Shown here in pieces: positions 40,362 through 48,568 of a stretch of 64,000 nt of DNA. The notes under the pieces were generated by a model that saw only the letters and a list, made by a program, of their open reading frames with translations, made no database searches and had not been told where the DNA came from. Origin of the DNA: Bacillota bacterium. Lineage in GTDB: Bacteria > Bacillota > Clostridia > Peptostreptococcales > Anaerovoracaceae. The stretch lies in assembly GCA_017443515.1 (NCBI GenBank), contig JAFRXM010000054.1, positions 29,866 to 93,865 on the forward strand. Reading direction: 5' to 3'. Both the position numbers and the translations under genes were made by a program. The number at the start of each line of letters is the position of its first letter. The first letter of the stretch is position 1.

Positions 40362-42932
40362 TCAAAGCGTTATCATAAGGCGCCCGCCGGCCATATCGCT
40401 CATGGCCCTGCAGTCTGCGCCGGACACGTCGTAAACATGTACTATGTCCGAAAGCTCCTCTCCGCCTTCGAACTCGCGGACCTTGTCCGGAAAAGCCTTA
40501 AGCATCTCCGGTGAATACTTAAGCGTCTTTTCATTGTTGAACACTGCTGTGTACAGTATCTCCGCCTCCACAAGATCCTGGAATATGTGGCTGCCGTAGG
40601 ACAGTTCCGGGTTGTAGCCGGCCTTGGTCTCTTCCGTCTCGCAGATTACCTCGAACGCGCTTATGTCCGAGAACGCGGTCGGAACACCGAGCTCCGGAGA
40701 CGACGTCCCCACACGGCCCGGAACTATCAGCATCATGTGCCTTCCGGCATCGCGGTAATACCAGTTGATGCGGCCGATCAGGCCTGCGACTGACGGCTTG
40801 CTCTTAAACGGCATGTTGTAGTAGCCCACCGGGTCTACATATACTATGGTGTCCAGCTTCGAAGTCCTGGACAAGCCCATCGAAGCGTCTTTGCTGCTGA
40901 GGAATATGTGCTCTCCCGGGATGTCTTCCGGGATGACGGTAGCCGACCCGCTTTTCTGCAGCTGCAGCGGACGGCACTGCAGAAGATCTATGGAATATTC
41001 CCCATCCCCGGAGATGTTGATGGTAAACTCCGTGTCCACAGGATAGTCGTATTCATCCTGGATGCATCGCAGCATGCGGCGCATCTGCCCCATCAGCTGG
41101 CCGTTCTCCACCAGCCCCTTGCAGGATATGAACCTTACCGGCTGCCACCGTCCAAGCTCCTGCAGCCTGTCTTCGGCCTCGTAATCGTGCTCCAGCAGGA
41201 CTTTGCCCAGATAATCCGGTATGACCGGTTCTATCTGATAAAACGGTATCTTCTCCAGCGAGCGCGACACCATGTTTATGACTTCCGCCTTGCCCTGGGA
41301 GAACTTGTGCTTATCCGCAGAAGTGGAATACGACGTCTTCTCCGGCTTATCCAGATTCACCACGCGGGGATAAGAGCCTTCCGTCCTGTCGACTGCCGAT
41401 GTCCCAAGGCCCATGACCAGCCTCAGCATTCCTGCCGCGGGATCAATGTCCTGCATTATGCGGTAAGGGCTGTACGAATACCCTACACCCGCAGCGCAGG
41501 GCATGTAATACTGACCGTAGTAGGATCCGGAGACCCTCTGTATCAGCAGCGCCATCTGCTCGTCGCGCTTGTCCAGGCCGCGCCTTTTGCGGTAGTCCAG
41601 AGCCGAAAGACCCATGGAACTTGCGTATACTGTTTTTATTGCTTTTTCGAACTCATCCAGCCTTTCCTCAAGACTCCCTCTGTTTGCGCAGAACACGGAC
41701 TCGTACTTGCCCGCGAAAGCGTTCCCGAAGCCATCCTCCAGTATGCTGCTGGACCTTATGATGTAAGGATCCTGCCCATAGTACTCTATGATCCTTATGA
41801 ACTGCCGGCGCATCTCCTCTGAGAAGCTGCCTTTTGTGATCTTGTCCGAAAACTCACCGGCAAGAGCAAAGTATCCCGCGTCGGTGCGCTGCTTTATGCG
41901 AAGGTCCCACAGGCCGTTATCAACTATATAAGTATAGTAGACGTCGGAACCGACGTAGAAGGAATCGTGTGGTTCCAGAACGTCGTTTATATCCGGCTCG
42001 CTGTTGCGTATGATGGCTCTTGCCAGCAGCATGCCGCAAGCCTTGCCGCCTATCATACCTGTCCCTATCATGTGGTCGCGCACGGCGAAGTAATCAGCCG
42101 GCTCAAAGTGCTTCTTTACCATACCGCGCATCTTGTCGTCACGGGTCATCATTATGTCGCACATCCTGGCGCAGTCATCCGCAATGTCGGCGCCGTTCTC
42201 GTTCAGCAGCTTTACGCGGTTGAAGAACCTGTCCCAGGAGTCCGAATATTGTTCCTCCGCAGATCGCTGCGCAAGGCCCAGCGCCTGATAGAACCTGCTG
42301 GACTGCACGCCGTCGAGTATCGGCTTGAAGCTGCCGCTCTTCGGGTCGTAGATGTGCGGAAGGAACATCGTCTCGGAGCTGCGGTTCCAGACTTTTTCGG
42401 GACGTACATATATATTCCTGTTGTCCGAATACACATCTATGAAGAGCTGCGTGGTGTCCAGGATCTTATTGACCGCCTGCACGGAGTGCTTGCCCCGTAT
42501 GATCGGGAAAAACGCCACGGTATCCAGTATGAAGAGGAACGGGCATGTGACTTTGAAAAAGTTGCCCATCATCAGATCCGTAGCCCACGCCGCCTGAAGC
42601 TCAGAAAGGCAGTCGAAGACGTAGAACGCGTCGAAACCTTCTTTTTCTATGATATTGTGGATGTCCACGGTAAATGTCTCGAATCTGTGGGAAAGCGGGA
42701 CCTCTACGGTCTTTACCTCAGGGCGGTCCTTGATCAAAGGCTCGTGACTGGCAAACCTGAAGTATATGATGTTGCGCTTATCCTTTATAGCCTGTTCCAC
42801 ATAAGGCTCCATGAACAGCCGGAACTGATCAAGGTCTGTTACGCGGAATACGACGTTGTCGCCGAGTCTTATGTTGTCGAAGGCGCGGTCCATCTCCGGG
42901 ATCCCGCTTTTAACTCTTTCAAACGCCGCCAT
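40362..42932 (-). CDS. RecA-like / PEP-pyruvate-binding (PPDK N-terminal) domain fusion protein
   Basis: This 856-residue protein has an N-terminal RecA/KaiC-like region of about 270 residues (IYFRFASHEPLIKDRP, AFYVFDCLSELQAAWATDLM, CPFLFILDTVAFFPII) without a clear Walker A. A PPDK/PEP-synthase ATP-grasp domain follows (KACGMLLARAIIR, YIIRSSSILEDGFGNAFAGKYESVF, MALLIQRVSGSYYGQYYMP). The swivelling phosphohistidine domain of PEP synthase is missing. The start at 42932 follows GGAGG; a longer frame to 43133 has no support. The function is unknown. Leading the glutamate synthase operon suggests a nitrogen-linked sensory or phosphotransfer role. Confidence 0.75.
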   Translation of the reverse strand: MAAFERVKSGIPEMDRAFDNIRLGDNVVFRVTDLDQFRLFMEPYVEQAIKDKRNIIYFRFASHEPLIKDRPEVKTVEVPLSHRFETFTVDIHNIIEKEGFDAFYVFDCLSELQAAWATDLMMGNFFKVTCPFLFILDTVAFFPIIRGKHSVQAVNKILDTTQLFIDVYSDNRNIYVRPEKVWNRSSETMFLPHIYDPKSGSFKPILDGVQSSRFYQALGLAQRSAEEQYSDSWDRFFNRVKLLNENGADIADDCARMCDIMMTRDDKMRGMVKKHFEPADYFAVRDHMIGTGMIGGKACGMLLARAIIRNSEPDINDVLEPHDSFYVGSDVYYTYIVDNGLWDLRIKQRTDAGYFALAGEFSDKITKGSFSEEMRRQFIRIIEYYGQDPYIIRSSSILEDGFGNAFAGKYESVFCANRGSLEERLDEFEKAIKTVYASSMGLSALDYRKRRGLDKRDEQMALLIQRVSGSYYGQYYMPCAAGVGYSYSPYRIMQDIDPAAGMLRLVMGLGTSAVDRTEGSYPRVVNLDKPEKTSYSTSADKHKFSQGKAEVINMVSRSLEKIPFYQIEPVIPDYLGKVLLEHDYEAEDRLQELGRWQPVRFISCKGLVENGQLMGQMRRMLRCIQDEYDYPVDTEFTINISGDGEYSIDLLQCRPLQLQKSGSATVIPEDIPGEHIFLSSKDASMGLSRTSKLDTIVYVDPVGYYNMPFKSKPSVAGLIGRINWYYRDAGRHMMLIVPGRVGTSSPELGVPTAFSDISAFEVICETEETKAGYNPELSYGSHIFQDLVEAEILYTAVFNNEKTLKYSPEMLKAFPDKVREFEGGEELSDIVHVYDVSGADCRAMSDMAGGRLMITL

Positions 42933-42944
42933 ATTATCCTCCGG

Positions 42945-42981
42945 AAAATAAAAAACGCGCTTCATCAAAAAGATGAAACGC
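42945..42981 (-). terminator. Attenuator terminator in the glutamate synthase operon leader
   Basis: The minus strand has GCGTTTCATC, loop TTTTT, GATGAAGCGC, then GTTTTTTATTTT, 20 bases before the Shine-Dalgarno of the PPDK-N fusion gene. Its 5' arm overlaps the hexaloop hairpin at 42,974-42,991. Confidence 0.85.
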
Positions 42982-42991
42982 CATTGCTTCA
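42974..42991 (-). ncRNA. ANTAR-type hexaloop antiterminator hairpin (glutamate synthase leader)
   Basis: The minus strand reads TGAAGC, loop AATGGC, GTTTCA: a 6-bp stem (one G-U) with A at loop position 1 and G at 4. It shares GCGTTTCA with the terminator at 42,945-42,981, so the two are mutually exclusive. Confidence 0.7.
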
Positions 42992-43014
42992 ACAAACCTT
43001 TTTTTATATACGTA

Positions 43015-43043
43015 AAAATACACCTTGTCCATACCGTTGTCAA
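43015..43043 (-). promoter_or_regulatory. Promoter of the glutamate synthase/ANTAR operon
   Basis: The minus strand reads TTGACA, 17 bases, TATTTT, upstream of the hexaloop hairpin. Confidence 0.6.
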
Positions 43044-43096
43044 GCCTTTAGACGCCATTTTTGTTCCCGCGTCATAAACTGTTTCAAAAAAACTTG

Positions 43097-43124
43097 TTGA
43101 CAGAGCCAAAAAACAGAGTATAAT
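43097..43124 (+). promoter_or_regulatory. Promoter of the glnN/amt operon
   Basis: TTGACA, 16 bases, TATAAT. It begins 54 bases from the divergent promoter at 43,015-43,043. Confidence 0.82.
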
Positions 43125-43135
43125 GCTTTGCATAA

Positions 43136-43185
43136 AGGCAACGGCGTCTATGAGTCAGATGGCTCATGGGCGCCTTTTATCTTTT
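43136..43185 (+). ncRNA. ANTAR-type leader element 1: hexaloop hairpin overlapping a terminator
   Basis: AGGC, loop AACGGC, GTCT (43,136-43,149) has A at loop position 1 and G at 4. The bases from 43,143 also start the 14-bp stem GGCGTCTATGAGTC / GGCTCATGGGCGCC (43,143-43,174), which is followed by TTTTATCTTTT. The two folds exclude each other, as expected for an antiterminator and terminator. Confidence 0.68.
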
Positions 43186-43214
43186 GATAAAGACTGCGGA
43201 ATTGAATACGTATA

Positions 43215-43271
43215 AAAAGGCAAAGGCGTCTTTTGTGTTCACACGAAAGGAGTCTCTGCCTTTATTCATTT
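43215..43271 (+). ncRNA. ANTAR-type leader element 2: hexaloop hairpin overlapping a terminator-like stem
   Basis: AAAAGGC, loop AAAGGC, GTCTTTT (43,215-43,234) is a 7-bp stem with A1 and G4 in the loop. From 43,225 the bases GGCGTCTTTTGTG can instead pair with CACGAAAGGAGTC and GCC (to 43,260), followed by TTTATTCATTT. The alternative stem is less regular than in element 1. Confidence 0.62.
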
Positions 43272-43301
43272 ATTCCGGAAGTAAAGAAAAGGAGAAAAGA
43301 A

Positions 43302-45398
43302 ATGAGTACCGTATCTGATTATTTTGGAAGCCTTGTATTCGATGACCGCGTCATGCGCGCAAACCTCTCCGCTGAAGTGTACGGATCGCTGCGCCAGACC
43401 ATAGACGAAGGAAAAGAACTCGACATAAGCGTAGCCAACGCAGTGGCTTCCGCCATGAAGGACTGGGCCGTAGCGCACGGTGCTACGCATTTCACCCACT
43501 GGTTCCAGCCGCTTACCGGCATCACCGCTGAAAAGCACGACAGCTTCATCAGCAAATCCCCGGACGGAAGCGTCATCATGGAGTTCTCCGGTAAAGAGCT
43601 CATCAAAGGCGAGCCGGATGCTTCGTCCTTCCCCAGCGGCGGTCTTAGGGCCACGTTCGAAGCACGCGGTTATACCGCCTGGGATCCGACCTCCTACGCG
43701 TTCATAAAAGGAAAGACGCTTTGTATCCCCACGGCTTTCTGCGCTTACGGCGGGCAGGCCCTGGATAAAAAGACCCCGCTTCTGCGCTCGATGGAGGCTC
43801 TCAGCAAGCAGGCCTTAAGGATACTCCGCCTGTTCGGAAACGACACCGCAAAACGCGTAGTCTCCTCCGTAGGTCCGGAGCAGGAGTACTTCCTTATTAC
43901 AAAAGAGATGTACGACAAGCGCCCAGACCTCCGCTTTACCGGACGCACGCTGTTCGGAGCAAAACCACCGAAGGGACAGGAGCTGGACGACCACTACTTC
44001 GGAGTCATAAAGCCGGGCGTTGCGGCCTTCATGGAAGATCTTAACGACGAGCTCTGGAAGCTCGGTATACTCGCTAAGACAGAACACAACGAGGTAGCTC
44101 CGGCACAGCACGAGCTCGCCCCGATATATACAACTACCAATGTTGCCACCGACCACAACCAACTAACAATGGAGATCATGCAGAAAGTTGCCGCAAAACA
44201 CGGCCTTGTCTGCCTGCTCCACGAAAAGCCGTTCGCTGGCGTCAACGGATCCGGCAAACACAACAACTGGTCCATAGCAACGGACAGCGGACAGAACCTG
44301 CTGTCTCCGGGCGAGACTCCTTACGAGAACGCTCAGTTCCTGCTCTTCCTCTGCGCCGTTATAAAGGCCGTGGATGACTATCAGGATCTGCTGAGGCTCT
44401 CAGTCGCAACCGCCGGAAACGATCACCGCCTTGGAGCAAACGAAGCTCCGCCGGCAGTGGTATCCATGTTCCTGGGCGATGAACTGAACGCAGTCCTGGA
44501 GGCGATAGAAAAAGACAAGCCATACGCCGGAACGAAAAAGACTCAAATGAAACTGGGCGTGGACGTGCTCCCCAAGTTCAACAGGGATACGACAGACCGC
44601 AACAGGACCTCTCCGTTCGCCTTTACAGGCAACAAGTTCGAGTTCAGAATGCTGGGATCATCCAACAGCATAGCCTGCGCGAACATCATGCTCAACAGCG
44701 CCGTAGCGGAGTCCCTGCGCGTCTACGCCGACAGGCTTGAAAAGGCAAAGGACTTCGAGGATGCGCTGCACAAAATGATCAAAAAGACCATCAAGGATCA
44801 CAAGAGGATCATATTCAACGGCAACGGCTACGATGACGCATGGATCAAGGAAGCTACCGAAAAGCGAGGCCTTATGAACTACCGCACCACGGCAGACTGC
44901 ATGCCTCACCTTCTTGACAAGAAGAACGCGGACATGCTTATCTCCCTCGGAGTGTTCACGGAAGAAGAACTGCACTCCAGGCGCGACATAATGCTTGAGA
45001 ACTACTGCAAGAGCGTAGTCATAGAGGCCAACACCATGGTGGATATGGCGCGTACTCAGATAGCGCCGGCCATAGAAAGCTATGCGGCCGATGTTGCGAA
45101 AGCTGCCGCTGTAAAGAAGGCCGTCGCATCCGGGCTCTCATGCTCTTACGAAAAAGGCATAGTGGAAAAGCTCTCCGCGCTCATAGACGAGATAGCCCAA
45201 AAGACCGACGAACTGGATGCTGCGATAATAAAGATCCACGATGCGGAAGACATCATCGAAGAGTCAGAGATGGTAAGGGATATGCTGCTGCCGGTAATGA
45301 GCGAGCTGCGCGTTCCCTGCGACAAGGCGGAACTGCTTACAGCAAAGAGCTACTGGCCGTTCCCGACCTACGAGGACCTTCTTTTCGGAGTCAAGTAA
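43302..45398 (+). CDS. glnN: Glutamine synthetase type III (GlnN)
   Basis: This 698-residue protein has the long type III form, with FTHWFQPLTGITAEKHDSFI, KELIKGEPDASSFPSGGLR, GPEQEYFLI, EHNEVAPAQHELAPIYTTTN, GVNGSGKHNNWSI and NRTSPFAFTGNKFEFRMLGS, plus a C-terminal coiled-coil. It makes glutamine from glutamate and ammonia. The start at 43302 follows AGGAGAAAAGAA; an upstream in-frame ATG at 43233 falls in the leader hairpins. It is the first gene of a nitrogen operon that continues into amt. Confidence 0.94.
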   Translation: MSTVSDYFGSLVFDDRVMRANLSAEVYGSLRQTIDEGKELDISVANAVASAMKDWAVAHGATHFTHWFQPLTGITAEKHDSFISKSPDGSVIMEFSGKELIKGEPDASSFPSGGLRATFEARGYTAWDPTSYAFIKGKTLCIPTAFCAYGGQALDKKTPLLRSMEALSKQALRILRLFGNDTAKRVVSSVGPEQEYFLITKEMYDKRPDLRFTGRTLFGAKPPKGQELDDHYFGVIKPGVAAFMEDLNDELWKLGILAKTEHNEVAPAQHELAPIYTTTNVATDHNQLTMEIMQKVAAKHGLVCLLHEKPFAGVNGSGKHNNWSIATDSGQNLLSPGETPYENAQFLLFLCAVIKAVDDYQDLLRLSVATAGNDHRLGANEAPPAVVSMFLGDELNAVLEAIEKDKPYAGTKKTQMKLGVDVLPKFNRDTTDRNRTSPFAFTGNKFEFRMLGSSNSIACANIMLNSAVAESLRVYADRLEKAKDFEDALHKMIKKTIKDHKRIIFNGNGYDDAWIKEATEKRGLMNYRTTADCMPHLLDKKNADMLISLGVFTEEELHSRRDIMLENYCKSVVIEANTMVDMARTQIAPAIESYAADVAKAAAVKKAVASGLSCSYEKGIVEKLSALIDEIAQKTDELDAAIIKIHDAEDIIEESEMVRDMLLPVMSELRVPCDKAELLTAKSYWPFPTYEDLLFGVK

Positions 45399-45419
45399 AG
45401 GTTAAAAAGGTATTTACAT

Positions 45420-47144
45420 ATGACAGTTGAATTCTGGTTTTTGATAGGCGCCGCATTAGTATTCTGGATGCAGGCAGGGTTCGCGATGGTGGAGACAGGC
45501 TTCACCCGCGCAAAGAACGCCGGCAACATAATAATGAAGAATCTGATGGACTTCTGCATAGGCACCGTAGTTTTCTCTTTGCTCGGTTATTCCCTGATGA
45601 TGGGCGAGGACGCATTCTTCGGCCTGATCGGAATACCGAACCTGGAGCTGTTCACGCATTTTAAGGAGTTCATAGCCTCCCCCGCCGATGGCTTTACGGA
45701 CGCGAGCTACTTCGTATTCAACCTGGTGTTCTGCGCCACTACGGCAACGATAGTATCCGGAGCCATGGCCGAAAGGACCAAATTCTCGGCATACTGCGTG
45801 TACTCGGGCGTCATAAGCCTTCTGATCTACCCGATAGAAGCACACTGGATCTGGGGCGGCGGCTGGCTGAGCAAGCTCGGCTTCCACGATTACGCAGGCT
45901 CCTGCGCCATACACATGGTAGGAGGCATAGCAGCCCTTATAGGCGCCATGCTCCTGGGACCGCGCATCGGCAAATACGTTACTGATAAAAACGGCAAAGT
46001 CACCAAAGTGAACGCCATACCCGGCCATTCGATCCCGCTGGGCGCTCTGGGCGTGTTCATACTCTGGCTCGGCTGGTACGGCTTCAACGGCGCAGCGGCA
46101 ACATCGGTATCGGAGCTTTCTTCGATATTCCTGACCACCACCATAGCGCCTTCCGTTGCCACCTGCACCACCATGATCTACACCTGGGTAAAGAATGGCA
46201 AGCCGGACGTATCCATGTGCCTGAACGCATCTCTTGCGGGCCTTGTGGGAGTTACCGCAGGCTGCGACGCGTTCGACGCCTTAGGCGCCGCGATAGTAGG
46301 CATAGTCTCCGGAATACTTGTCGTAGTCGTCGTAGAGACGCTGGACCTTAAGCTCCATGTAGACGATCCGGTCGGCGCTGTAGGCGTGCACTGCGCGAAC
46401 GGAATCTGGGGTACCGTAGCCGTAGGGCTCCTGGCAGATCCGGACGCTCCGGCAGGCCTTAGCGGACTGTTCTATACAGGAAGCTTTAAACAGCTCGGTC
46501 TTCAGATCCTCGGATTTATAGCCGTTGCGGTCTGGGCAGCCGTTACCATGACCATATTCTTCAAGATCCTTAAGAAGGCGGATTTCCTCAGGGCTGAGCC
46601 TGCGGACGAGCTTTCGGGCCTTGACATAAGCGAGCACGGACTTCCCAGCGCGTACGCGGACTTCATGCCGGCAGTGGATAAATACGCCGAGTTCGGCACA
46701 GGAGATCAGATAGTTGCCGTTACCGGCACCACTCCTGTAGCGGAAGCCGTCCCCGTAAAGCGCGAAGCTGCCTTCAGATCTGACGGCCATAAGTTCACGA
46801 AGGTCGAGATAGTCTTTAAAGAAGAAAAGCTCTACGCTCTTAAAGACGCCATGAGCAAGCTCGGTATCACCGGTATGACGGTATCTCACGTGATGGGCTA
46901 CGGTATGCAAAAAGGCCACACCGAATACTACAGAGGCGTTGCGGTGGAGACGGATCTTCGGCCCAAGGTACAGGTGGACATAGTCGTATCCAAGATACCT
47001 GTGCGCGACGTCATCGAGACCGCCAAGAAGGTCCTCTACACAGGCCATATAGGCGACGGCAAGATATTCGTGTACGACGTGGAGAACGTCGTAAAGGTAC
47101 GCACCGGAGAGGAAGGCTACGATGCTCTTCAGGACGTTGAATGA
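45420..47144 (+). CDS. Ammonium transporter fused to a C-terminal PII signalling domain
   Basis: This 574-residue protein has an eleven-helix Amt channel (FWMQAGFAMVETGFTRAKNA, EAHWIWGGGWL, GAVGVHCANGIWGTVAVGLL) and, from about residue 455, a PII/GlnB domain (KFTKVEIVFKEEKLYALKDA, GYGMQKGHTEYYRG, VKVRTGEEGYDAL). In GlnB the T-loop has Tyr51 for uridylylation; here the matching stretch reads RGVAVETDLRPK, with Val in that place. So gating by ATP/ADP and 2-oxoglutarate binding, not uridylylation, is likely. It would import ammonium and shut itself when nitrogen is plentiful. Confidence 0.92.
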   Translation: MTVEFWFLIGAALVFWMQAGFAMVETGFTRAKNAGNIIMKNLMDFCIGTVVFSLLGYSLMMGEDAFFGLIGIPNLELFTHFKEFIASPADGFTDASYFVFNLVFCATTATIVSGAMAERTKFSAYCVYSGVISLLIYPIEAHWIWGGGWLSKLGFHDYAGSCAIHMVGGIAALIGAMLLGPRIGKYVTDKNGKVTKVNAIPGHSIPLGALGVFILWLGWYGFNGAAATSVSELSSIFLTTTIAPSVATCTTMIYTWVKNGKPDVSMCLNASLAGLVGVTAGCDAFDALGAAIVGIVSGILVVVVVETLDLKLHVDDPVGAVGVHCANGIWGTVAVGLLADPDAPAGLSGLFYTGSFKQLGLQILGFIAVAVWAAVTMTIFFKILKKADFLRAEPADELSGLDISEHGLPSAYADFMPAVDKYAEFGTGDQIVAVTGTTPVAEAVPVKREAAFRSDGHKFTKVEIVFKEEKLYALKDAMSKLGITGMTVSHVMGYGMQKGHTEYYRGVAVETDLRPKVQVDIVVSKIPVRDVIETAKKVLYTGHIGDGKIFVYDVENVVKVRTGEEGYDALQDVE

Positions 47145-48567
47145 CAAACATATAAACGAAGAATGCGGGGTGTTCGGGATCTGGTCCCGGACACCCTTCG
47201 CCCTTGCACCGGTGGTCTATTACGGGCTGTACGCGCTGCAGCACAGGGGCCAGGAGAGCGCGGGGATAGTTGTCAACGATGACGGCACCTTCCGCGCCTG
47301 CAGAGAGCTTGGACTTGTAAGCGAGGTGTTCTCGCACGAAAAACTGGAAGCCCTCGGGACCGGCGGAATAGCGGTCGGGCACGTGCGCTACGCCACCACC
47401 GGGGACGACAGCAGACGCAACATCCAGCCTCTGCTGATAAATCACCGCAAAGGAAGGATGGCTCTTGCGCACAACGGGAACCTCACCAATTCGTCCGCGC
47501 TCAGAAAGGCTCTGGAGGATAAAGGCTCGATATTCCATACCACCACAGATTCCGAAGTCATAGCGTACATCATCGTGCAGGAAAGGCTTAGGCAAAGCAG
47601 CATAGAACAGGCTGTGGCCTCGGCGATGGACATACTCGAAGGAGCTTATTCACTGGTCATCTCCTCACCCAGCAAGCTCATAGGGGCCCGCGATCCTTAT
47701 GGATTCAGGCCGCTTTGCATGGGCCGCCGCCCGGATGGAAGCATCATCCTGGCGTCCGAGACCTGCGCCCTGGATGCTGCAGGGGCGGAATTCATAAGGG
47801 ACATAGAGCCGGGAGAAGTGGTGACTATAAGCAGCGAAGGCATCAGCTCTGATAAGAGCCATTGCGGCAAATGCCCTAAACGACTTTGCGTGTTCGAATA
47901 CATATACTTTGCAAGACCGGACTCCGTAATAGACGGACGGAGCGTCTGCCTTGCGCGGCAGCAAGCCGGAACATTCCTTGCGCAAGAACACCCGGTAGAA
48001 GCGGACGTAGTCATAGGTGTTCCGGATTCCGGACTCGACGCCGCCATAGGATACTCGAACGCGTCCGGCATACCGTATGCCATTGGCTTTACTAAAAACA
48101 AGTATATAGGCAGGACCTTCATTGCTCCGTCGCAGGATCTGAGGGAATCCGGCGTAGACATAAAACTCAACCCTATAAAAGCAGTAGTGGAGGGAAAACG
48201 CGTAGTCCTGATCGACGACTCCATAGTGCGCGGAACTACCTGCCGGAGGACCATAGAAACGCTCAGAAAGGCCGGCGCGGCCCAGATCCACATGCGGGTG
48301 AGCGCGCCACCCTTCATTGCGCCCTGCTATTACGGCACGGACATCGACAGCGACGAAGGCCTTATTGCTAACCATCATACACCGGAAGAGATCGCAAAGA
48401 TCATAGGCGCGGACTCGCTCGGATACCTCAGCCTTCAGCACGCCATGCAGATGGCTGGCAGTTCCGGGACCGTATGCACAGCCTGCTTCAGCGGAGAATA
48501 CCCGACATCTATACCGGATTCATCCGCTAAAGATCGTTTCGAGAAGAAGATACACTCAGAGGACTGA
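47122..48567 (+). CDS. purF: Amidophosphoribosyltransferase PurF
   Basis: This 481-residue protein has a short propeptide before the class II nucleophile Cys (NEECGVFGIWSR), glutaminase motifs (YALQHRGQESAGIVV, GHVRYATTGD, LAHNGNLTN), and a phosphoribosyltransferase loop VVLIDDSIVRGTTCRRTI. Cysteines in GKCPKRLCVFEYIYFARPDS and TVCTACFSGEYPTS are those of the Bacillus-type [4Fe-4S] form. It catalyses the first step of purine synthesis. It overlaps the amt gene by 23 bp. A purine gene in this operon suggests coupling to glutamine supply. Confidence 0.95.
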   Translation: MLFRTLNDKHINEECGVFGIWSRTPFALAPVVYYGLYALQHRGQESAGIVVNDDGTFRACRELGLVSEVFSHEKLEALGTGGIAVGHVRYATTGDDSRRNIQPLLINHRKGRMALAHNGNLTNSSALRKALEDKGSIFHTTTDSEVIAYIIVQERLRQSSIEQAVASAMDILEGAYSLVISSPSKLIGARDPYGFRPLCMGRRPDGSIILASETCALDAAGAEFIRDIEPGEVVTISSEGISSDKSHCGKCPKRLCVFEYIYFARPDSVIDGRSVCLARQQAGTFLAQEHPVEADVVIGVPDSGLDAAIGYSNASGIPYAIGFTKNKYIGRTFIAPSQDLRESGVDIKLNPIKAVVEGKRVVLIDDSIVRGTTCRRTIETLRKAGAAQIHMRVSAPPFIAPCYYGTDIDSDEGLIANHHTPEEIAKIIGADSLGYLSLQHAMQMAGSSGTVCTACFSGEYPTSIPDSSAKDRFEKKIHSED

Positions 48568-48568
48568 T

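Noticed and set aside
42933..43133. N-terminal extension of the RecA-like/PPDK-N fusion
   Set aside because: The frame crosses the operon promoter and attenuator; the ATG at 42932 has a perfect GGAGG.
43233..43301. Upstream start extending GlnN by 23 residues
   Set aside because: The extension would lie in the leader hairpins, has no Shine-Dalgarno and does not resemble GlnN N-termini; ATG 43302 follows AGGAG.
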